A stretch of DNA of 6,065 bases, from the NCBI GenBank assembly GCA_015654605.1, contig JAATGO010000184.1:1-6065 (forward strand), read 5' to 3'. Position numbers and translations under genes: made by a program. Source of the DNA: Betaproteobacteria bacterium. GTDB lineage: Bacteria > Pseudomonadota > Gammaproteobacteria > Burkholderiales > Burkholderiaceae. Of the stretch, positions 1 through 6,065 are shown piece by piece. The notes beneath the pieces are model-generated. The model was given only the letters and a program-made list of their open reading frames with translations. It searched no databases and was not told where the DNA came from. Numbering within the stretch: the first letter of the stretch is position 1; each line of letters begins with the position of its first letter.

Positions 1-416
1 ACACGTGCATGAAAACCTTCTACAGTACGGTCAATACGCTCACCAAACTGATCCCATCCCTCATAACGCAGTTGGTGATAACGAGGCACAATCCCTCGCA
101 GCCCTGGCACAGAAAGACACCCCTCCCAACCATCTTCCATGTCATCTGACAATGGTGTCAGCGTAGGATTGATCAATACTGTTTCGGGTACCTCGGGTGC
201 TTCTGGGTAACGCTCATTTTTCTGAAAGCCAAAAATGACCAGTTGCAAATTGACGCCTATCTGTGGCGCAGCAAGACCAGCGCCATTAACTGCTCGCATG
301 GTCTCGAACATGTCATCAATCAACTCTATCAGAGCAGGGGTTCCAAAATCTTGTACGGGATCGGCTTGGCGCAACAACCGGGGATCCCCCATTTTCAGGA
401 TGTCGCGCAAGGCCAT
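1..416 (-). CDS. def: Peptide deformylase, N-terminal part (gene runs off the left edge)
   Basis: Peptide deformylase is a cytoplasmic metalloenzyme that removes the formyl group from the N-terminal formyl-methionine of new proteins. The visible part is 138 complete codons starting [15 protein letters not shown]. Two of the three family motifs are visible: [10 protein letters not shown] at residues 45-54, whose Gln52 matches the catalytic glutamine, and EGCLSVPG at 98-105, whose Cys100 is a metal ligand. The third motif, HExxH, which supplies the other two ligands and the catalytic Glu, should follow just past the visible end (TVEGFHAR) and lies outside the window, so activity cannot be confirmed. 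The start ATG is one base after the galU stop and has a good ribosome-binding site. The MGDPRLL opening and the acidic/proline-rich insert [12 protein letters not shown] near residues 67-78 resemble the secondary deformylase paralogues of Betaproteobacteria rather than the fmt-linked housekeeping copy; this paralogue assignment is inferred from memory of the family. Confidence 0.93.
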   Translation of the reverse strand, partial: MALRDILKMGDPRLLRQADPVQDFGTPALIELIDDMFETMRAVNGAGLAAPQIGVNLQLVIFGFQKNERYPEAPEVPETVLINPTLTPLSDDMEDGWEGCLSVPGLRGIVPRYHQLRYEGWDQFGERIDRTVEGFHAR

Positions 417-417
417 T

Positions 418-1299
418 TTATTTTCCTATTTGCTGTAAGTATTCAGTGAATGCAGCACCTGTTTCTGGATGCTTGAGTCCCATGGCGACTGTTGCCTTCA
501 AATAACCGAGCTTGGAGCCGCAATCATAACGCTGCCCTTGATAACGATGTGCTAATACTGTTTCCGCCTGCATCAATGCTGCAATACCATCGGTGAGTTG
601 AATCTCTCCCCCTGCACCATTGCCAAGATTTTCAAGGTAATCAAAGATACGATTATTCAACACATAACGACCTACCACTGCCAGTGTTGAAGGCGCGTCT
701 TCGGGTGCTGGTTTTTCTACAATACCATGTACTCGCTCTAGATCCTGCAGATAAGGCGTCGCGCTAACGACACCATATTGCTTGGTTTCGCTGCGTGGTA
801 CGTCCTGTACCGCCAATAAGCTTACACCTTCGCGTTCATAGACATCTGTCATCTGCGCCATCACTGGACGTACGCCTGGAGTGACATCCATAAAATCATC
901 TGCCAGCAACACTGCAAACGGGTCCTCGCCCACAACTGGCCGTGCGCATAATACAGCGTGTCCCAGCCCTAATGGTGCTGATTGTCGGATAAATATACAG
1001 GTCACATTCTTGGGAATCACTGTCTGCACCAGCTTTAACAGTTGCATCTTCCCTGCTGCTTCCAGCTCGCTTTCCAGTTCGTAAGCTTTGTCAAAATGAT
1101 CCTCGATAGCGCGTTTGTTACGTCCGGTAATGAACACCATCTCGGTAATTCCTGCTGCCACAGCTTCTTCAACTGCGTAGTGGATCAAAGGTTTATCGAC
1201 GATAGGTAGCATTTCTTTCGGCTGTGCCTTCGTTGCTGGTAAAAAACGGCTCCCCAAACCAGCGACGGGAAATACTGCCTTCCTGATTTTCTTGATCAT
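418..1299 (-). CDS. galU: UTP-glucose-1-phosphate uridylyltransferase
   Basis: GalU makes UDP-glucose and pyrophosphate from UTP and glucose-1-phosphate in the cytoplasm, supplying glycosyl units for lipopolysaccharide, exopolysaccharide and related pathways. The 293-residue protein has the usual length for bacterial GalU. The nucleotidyltransferase signature covers residues 10-30 ([14 protein letters not shown], then KEM with Lys28). [14 protein letters not shown] at 106-119 is the conserved nucleotide-binding stretch. LADDF at 132-136 carries the metal-site aspartate region. VEKP at 194-197, GEIQLTD at 231-237 and DCGSKLGYL at 259-267 are typical of the family. The ATG at 1299 is supported by a GGAG ribosome-binding site 5 bases upstream and by the normal N-terminus ([14 protein letters not shown]). 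The protein looks intact. It precedes def by one base; a 279-base gap separates it from ligA, so it may have its own promoter. A GalF-like regulatory homologue is less likely because all motifs are canonical. Confidence 0.96.
   Translation of the reverse strand: MIKKIRKAVFPVAGLGSRFLPATKAQPKEMLPIVDKPLIHYAVEEAVAAGITEMVFITGRNKRAIEDHFDKAYELESELEAAGKMQLLKLVQTVIPKNVTCIFIRQSAPLGLGHAVLCARPVVGEDPFAVLLADDFMDVTPGVRPVMAQMTDVYEREGVSLLAVQDVPRSETKQYGVVSATPYLQDLERVHGIVEKPAPEDAPSTLAVVGRYVLNNRIFDYLENLGNGAGGEIQLTDGIAALMQAETVLAHRYQGQRYDCGSKLGYLKATVAMGLKHPETGAAFTEYLQQIGK
424..427 (-). promoter_or_regulatory. Ribosome-binding site of def, inside the galU 3' end
   Basis: On the minus strand AGGA lies 7 bases before the def ATG, within the last Ile-Gly codons of galU. 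The end reads ATA GGA AAA TAA A ATG. The site therefore overlaps codons being translated for galU, which suggests that def translation is coupled to galU termination. It also supports the chosen def start. Confidence 0.7.
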
Positions 1300-1304
1300 T
1301 GTTT

Positions 1305-1308
1305 CTCC
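1305..1308 (-). promoter_or_regulatory. Ribosome-binding site of galU
   Basis: The minus strand reads TTTGGAGAAACA-ATG, with GGAG five bases from the start codon. This is the clearest Shine-Dalgarno sequence in the window and fixes the galU start. Confidence 0.75.
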
Positions 1309-1327
1309 AAATCAAATGTCATCCGTA

Positions 1328-1344
1328 CATACCACTCATACCAC
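1328..1344. repeat. Two tandem 8-bp copies of CATACCAC, 9-bp period
   Basis: CATACCAC occurs at 1328-1335 and again at 1337-1344, one base apart, and the next period begins CATA before diverging. On the minus strand this is GTGGTATG twice, in the galU leader 29-45 bases upstream of the start codon. The same bases could encode a nine-residue peptide MGGMSGMYG (1348-1319 with stop), but no ribosome-binding site precedes it, so coding is unlikely. Confidence 0.5.
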
Positions 1345-1364
1345 CCATATTTTTAAACTATGGG
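1344..1364 (-). repeat. Inverted repeat CCCATA-N9-TATGGG in the galU leader
   Basis: The perfect 6-bp arms lie at 1344-1349 and 1359-1364 and enclose an AT-rich 9-base loop. It sits 45-65 bases before the galU start and could form a modest hairpin in a leader RNA. No T-run follows, so it is not an intrinsic terminator. Confidence 0.4.
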
Positions 1365-1484
1365 CATAAGATACTTTGGGCTCTCTTTCGGCTTCTCGTC
1401 CATGCAATCCACGATTACCATGCCTCATGCACAGTATCTTCTACTGGGAGTCACAATTTTCCTATGTCCGAGACTATTTTTTAC

Positions 1485-1496
1485 TGATTGCAATCA
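1485..1496. repeat. Perfect 12-bp palindrome TGATTGCAATCA
   Basis: The sequence equals its own reverse complement over 12 bases and is followed directly by an overlapping CAATTG palindrome (1495-1500). It lies about 190 bases upstream of galU, close to the TTGACA hexamer. The symmetry suits a dimeric regulator, but no regulator or promoter is established, so an operator role is only a suggestion. Confidence 0.4.
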
Positions 1497-1503
1497 ATTG
1501 TTA

Positions 1504-1521
1504 CATGTCAACTGCGACATG
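1504..1521. repeat. Inverted repeat CATGTC-N6-GACATG
   Basis: The perfect 6-bp arms lie at 1504-1509 and 1516-1521 around a 6-base spacer, 7 bases from the TGATTGCAATCA palindrome. The arm on the minus strand overlaps the TTGACA hexamer. It could be a protein-binding site or a small hairpin; no T-run follows on the minus strand, so a ligA terminator is not supported. Confidence 0.4.
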
Positions 1522-1578
1522 CTGTGTGCCGTAATACACTGCTGTAGTACCCTATTGTCACACTATTTAGCATGGCCA

Positions 1579-3669
<2,091 letters not shown>

Positions 3670-4812
3670 TCAGCTAAACAAACGCATTGCACGGCTGGAT
3701 CCGCCTGGAATATCAGCCGCTTCCATTGCACTGTAAAAAGCACTCACCTGTTCTGCGATATCGGCAAGTGCAGCATCTGATAATGCATTATGACTATCAT
3801 CAACAACCGTTCCATCCAGGCGCATAGCCAAAGATTTAGCACAAGCAATCAATGCGCCATAGCCATCACGTGCTGGATCAACCCGTGGCACATCCAGGAG
3901 CAAGGTTAGCCGATCTGTTGTTTCTGCAGCCTGAGTAGCATTAGTCAACAATGAAAACAACACTTCACCTTCACCATCCTGCATGACCAAATGACTATTA
4001 GTACGCTGATCAAAGCCCTGCCGTGCCAATGCAGACAACAATGTAGTGATATTCCAGGGAGCACCGTTACTCTGCACATTCACACCTAACTGAACATCGT
4101 GATCCACGATGAACTGATGTAATGACTGAGCAATTTTTATGACCTCAACCATGTCTGGAATTTCAGGTTCCGCATTAATGGTATCGGTAAACTCCCGCAA
4201 ACGCATCACAAACTCAGAGTATTCCAGCTCATTGAGTGGATTAGTCCGATTTGCCAACTGTATTCCTGCTAATAGCGCCATATATACGTTGCCATGCGCA
4301 ACTGCTTCCCACTCATTCTCATCCGTACGCCCTATAAAATGAACTGGCTTGTTCCCTATATGACGTAGGTTCTTTATCGCCGACAATATCTTTTCACCGC
4401 GTACAGAAGATTCTAAAGCAATAGGAATATCGCAATCAATCAGTGCATCGACGGGCAATTCACGTGGTTGGCGTGACACTGGCTCCATTGCTGATGCCAT
4501 ATTATGATCAGCATGGCTCCCATAAGCATCTTTCATATCTTGCGCTACATCAACGGAGCGGTAAATTGTCTCATCAATAGCTGCGACACCATCTTCCCCG
4601 ATTTCTACTCCAGAGGCGTGCAATACTGGCTCCAGGCGCTCGCCCATCGAGGAGCTTGCTGCGTCTGGATTCATCAATACATCGCCGTATTCGGATGAAA
4701 ATGCACGCTCAACTGTTTTTCTGGTCTTGTGTTCTTGCCACTTATTGTAGGAAAACACACCAATGACAATCAGGCCACCAATAATAATCAAACTAATTTG
4801 TAGGTCCGTCAT
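3670..4812 (-). CDS. zipA: ZipA-type cell division protein (FtsZ-binding membrane anchor)
   Basis: ZipA is a bitopic inner-membrane protein that ties the FtsZ ring to the membrane during septum formation. From the ATG at 4812 the protein has 380 residues. It opens MTDLQISLIIIGG, with one hydrophobic segment at about residues 5-22 followed by a basic stretch (KWQEHKTRK), as expected for an N-out anchor with a cytoplasmic body. A variable acidic linker (about 45-118) leads to a C-terminal domain (about 120-380) resembling the ZipA FtsZ-binding fold, with HFIGRTDENEW near 158-168 and VQLGVNVQSNGAPW near 240-253. The linker lacks the long Pro/Gln-rich tract of enteric ZipA. Sequence similarity in this family is weak, so position between smc and ligA carries much of the identification. 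An in-frame TTG at 4830 would add six residues (MWGVSG) before the membrane segment; I prefer the ATG, with GGGG 10 bases upstream. The stop is TGA at 3670-3672. Confidence 0.88.
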   Translation of the reverse strand: MTDLQISLIIIGGLIVIGVFSYNKWQEHKTRKTVERAFSSEYGDVLMNPDAASSSMGERLEPVLHASGVEIGEDGVAAIDETIYRSVDVAQDMKDAYGSHADHNMASAMEPVSRQPRELPVDALIDCDIPIALESSVRGEKILSAIKNLRHIGNKPVHFIGRTDENEWEAVAHGNVYMALLAGIQLANRTNPLNELEYSEFVMRLREFTDTINAEPEIPDMVEVIKIAQSLHQFIVDHDVQLGVNVQSNGAPWNITTLLSALARQGFDQRTNSHLVMQDGEGEVLFSLLTNATQAAETTDRLTLLLDVPRVDPARDGYGALIACAKSLAMRLDGTVVDDSHNALSDAALADIAEQVSAFYSAMEAADIPGGSSRAMRLFS

Positions 4813-4834
4813 GCCAGAAACGCCCCACAATACG

Positions 4835-4855
4835 TTAAGAAATTTTCATTCTTAA
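4835..4855 (-). repeat. Inverted repeat TTAAGAA-N7-TTCTTAA upstream of zipA
   Basis: The perfect 7-bp arms lie at 4835-4841 and 4849-4855 with a 7-base spacer, ending 22 bases before the zipA ATG and 4 bases before the alternative TTG. The stem is nearly all A-T, so an RNA hairpin would be weak; a DNA operator is an equally good reading. Neither is proven. Confidence 0.5.
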
Positions 4856-4956
4856 TTTTCTTCGCGGTACGATCCGAAACACTGTGGACGTAAACCCGCC
4901 GACCCTGGCGACCATATCGCTGCAAGATCATTTGACAAAATACAGAGGAAATTTTG

Positions 4957-4984
4957 ATAATATTCATCAATATGCACGCATCAA
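4957..4984 (-). promoter_or_regulatory. Candidate sigma70-type promoter for zipA
   Basis: On the minus strand TTGATG (4984-4979) is followed 16 bases later by TATTAT (4962-4957), matching the -35 consensus at 4 of 6 and the -10 at 5 of 6. Transcription would begin near 4950, giving a leader of about 135 bases before zipA. The -10 overlaps an inverted repeat TTGAT-N7-ATCAA (4970-4954), which could be an operator. A second, perfect TTGACA (5026-5021) lacks a good -10 at the right distance. AT-rich sequence gives such matches by chance, so confidence is limited. Confidence 0.35.
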
Positions 4985-5000
4985 TTACGTTCCAATTAGG

Positions 5001-5046
5001 GTAGTGTCCCCGGCAAAAGTTGTCAAGCTGGCCTCATCATGCCGGG
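5001..5046. repeat. Imperfect inverted repeat with GTAG foot (possible REP-like remnant)
   Basis: CCCGGCA (5009-5015) and TGCCGGG (5040-5046) are perfect 7-bp inverted arms, 24 bases apart, and each is followed on its own 3' side by an A-run or preceded by its complement. The left side is preceded by GTAGTGTC (5001-5008). A GTAG tetranucleotide before a GC-rich palindrome is a known feature of REP elements mobilised by RAYT transposases. The loop is longer than usual for REPs and no second copy is in the window, so this is only a possibility. It could also be a weak terminator or protein site after smc. Confidence 0.3.
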
Positions 5047-5082
5047 AAAAGGGTCACCATACACTATACAAGCGTTCAGTGC

Positions 5083-6065
5083 TCATGCTGCTCTTTCGTC
5101 AGAAGTAAAGTTAGCTGCGGACTCCATATCCACCGCAACAATGCGCGACACCCCTTGTTCTTGCATCGTCACACCAATCAACTGATGCGCCATCTCCATT
5201 GCAATCTTATTGTGTGAAATAAATAAAAATTGTGTATGTGCAGACATGCGCTTAACCATATTACAGAACCGCTCGGTATTAGCGTCATCCAATGGTGCAT
5301 CCACTTCGTCCAACAAACAGAAAGGTGCTGGATTGAGTTGAAACATGGAGAATACCAATGCCGTTGCTGTTAGTGCTTTTTCACCGCCAGACAGCAAATG
5401 AATCGTTGCATTTTTCTTGCCCGGTGGCTGCGCCATGACCTGTACACCTGAATCGAGAATTTCATCCCCTGTCATGATCAGTTTCGCCTGACCACCACCA
5501 AATAGAATCGGGAATAGTTCTGCAAAGTGGGTGTTGACTTTATCGAATGTATCTTGCAACAAATCTCGTGTTTCGATATCGATCTTATGGATCGCATCTT
5601 CCAGTGTTGTGATGGCCTCGTTCAAATCAGCGTACTGTGCATCAAGGAAATTTTTACGTTCTGAAGCCTGTGCCAACTCATCAAGCGCCGCTAAATTGAC
5701 CGCACCTAACGCATTAATGGCATTTGTCAAACGTGTCACTTCCCCTTGCAAGTAGGAAGGACGCATATCATCGGTCAGTTTTTGCGCTAAAGCCTCTTCA
5801 TCAGCCTGTGTATCTGCTAGCGCTTGTGTAAATTGCTCCTGATTGAGGCGTGCCGCCTGCTCTTTCAATTGCAATTCGGTAATGCGATCCCGTTGAGGCT
5901 GTAAACTACGCTCGACCTGCAAGCGATTTTCATCATGCTGACGCAATAACTGTGACAGTTGATCGAGTTCATGCCGCACATCTGCCAGTGCCCGCTCCTG
6001 CTCAGTACGCTTGTCGAGCAAAGACTGTAATCCTGCCTGCGCAGCCTGATCGTCAAGGCTTTCCA
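5083..6065 (-). CDS. smc: Chromosome segregation ATPase Smc, C-terminal part (gene runs off the right edge)
   Basis: Smc forms a ring-shaped ATPase complex with kleisin partners ScpA/ScpB and extrudes or tethers DNA to organise and separate chromosomes. The visible 326 codons are roughly the last quarter of a protein usually near 1,170 residues. Numbering visible residues from 6063: about 1-100 are Gln/Leu/Glu-rich heptad-like coiled coil; LGAVNLAALDEL (119-130) is the conserved junction of arm and head; LLSGGEKAL (223-231) is the ABC signature motif; FCLLDEVDAPLDD (248-260) is Walker B with catalytic Glu and D-loop; SHNK (283-286) is the switch histidine. The fragment ends in a normal Smc C-terminus (GVSRIVAVDM plus a short tail). 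The Walker A half of the head is outside the window. The frame stays open to the window edge; an internal TTG at 6021 is not a real start. RecN or MukB are excluded by the LSGGEKALTA and DEVDAPLDD pattern. Confidence 0.97.
   Translation of the reverse strand, partial: ESLDDQAAQAGLQSLLDKRTEQERALADVRHELDQLSQLLRQHDENRLQVERSLQPQRDRITELQLKEQAARLNQEQFTQALADTQADEEALAQKLTDDMRPSYLQGEVTRLTNAINALGAVNLAALDELAQASERKNFLDAQYADLNEAITTLEDAIHKIDIETRDLLQDTFDKVNTHFAELFPILFGGGQAKLIMTGDEILDSGVQVMAQPPGKKNATIHLLSGGEKALTATALVFSMFQLNPAPFCLLDEVDAPLDDANTERFCNMVKRMSAHTQFLFISHNKIAMEMAHQLIGVTMQEQGVSRIVAVDMESAANFTSDERAA

Larger units (their letters stand above)
1300..1578. other. Gene-free spacer between ligA and galU
   Basis: This 279-base stretch has no ORF resembling a known protein on either strand; the short plus-strand ORFs have no family-like composition. 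It should carry the galU promoter. A perfect TTGACA is present at 1511-1506 (minus strand), but no good -10 hexamer lies 16-18 bases downstream, so I do not call a promoter. No hairpin followed by a T-run reads in the ligA direction, so there is no recognisable intrinsic terminator for ligA. It does contain several short symmetric elements, listed separately. Confidence 0.6.
4813..5082. other. Gene-free spacer between smc and zipA
   Basis: No protein-coding ORF of recognisable family lies here on either strand. The plus-strand ORFs that cross it have no family features and extend into smc antisense. The stretch holds three things described separately: an inverted repeat with a GTAG foot on the smc side, a candidate sigma70-type promoter, and an AT-rich inverted repeat close to zipA. 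No intrinsic terminator (GC-rich hairpin plus T-run) is evident for smc. Confidence 0.6.

Noticed and set aside
1483..1511. TTGACA upstream of galU as a sigma70 promoter
   Set aside because: The hexamer at 17-base spacing is ATCAGT, a poor -10, and neighbouring spacings are no better.
4998..5026. TTGACA with TACCCT as a zipA promoter
   Set aside because: The -35 is perfect and spacing is 17, but the -10 matches only 3 of 6 and lies in a GC-rich repeat; the 4957-4984 candidate is better.
5009..5046. Intrinsic terminator for smc
   Set aside because: The arms are only 7 bp with a 24-base loop, and no T-run follows on the minus strand.
4884..5217. Plus-strand ORFs across the smc-zipA gap
   Set aside because: They run into the antisense of smc, have no recognisable motif, and show no convincing ribosome-binding site.
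5865..6056. Minus-strand 63-residue ORF in another frame within smc
   Set aside because: It overlaps the Smc coiled-coil coding frame, which is clearly the real one.

Overview
The window is a compact chromosomal segment in which every recognisable gene lies on the minus strand. Read in transcription order, from high to low coordinates, the genes are: the 3' end of smc (chromosome condensation ATPase), zipA (FtsZ-binding membrane anchor of the divisome), ligA (NAD+-dependent DNA ligase), galU (UTP-glucose-1-phosphate uridylyltransferase), and the 5' two-thirds or more of def (peptide deformylase). smc and def run off the right and left edges respectively.

The presence of ZipA with the order smc-zipA-ligA indicates a Beta- or Gammaproteobacterium. 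The protein flavours (a galU plus second-type def following ligA, and a beta-type ZipA with a short linker) point to Betaproteobacteria, possibly Nitrosomonas-like. The lineage is inferred from remembered family patterns, not from a database search. Base composition looks roughly balanced, and no gene stands out as foreign.

Layout: smc ends at 5083. A 270-base gap (4813-5082) holds an inverted repeat next to a GTAG foot, a candidate promoter and an AT-rich inverted repeat just before zipA. zipA and ligA are separated by 48 bases, 40 of which form a nested inverted repeat. ligA and galU are separated by 279 bases with no gene, but with several short palindromes and a 9-bp-period repeat. galU and def are separated by one base, with the def ribosome-binding site inside the galU 3' end, so they are probably translationally coupled.

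Functionally this is housekeeping: chromosome organisation (Smc), septum assembly (ZipA), DNA replication and repair (LigA), nucleotide-sugar supply for envelope polysaccharides (GalU) and N-formyl removal from new proteins (Def). I see no defence system, mobile-element gene, CRISPR array, tRNA or rRNA. I found no convincing novel multi-gene system. The points worth a second look are the intergenic inverted repeats and a one-residue insertion in the LigA zinc finger.
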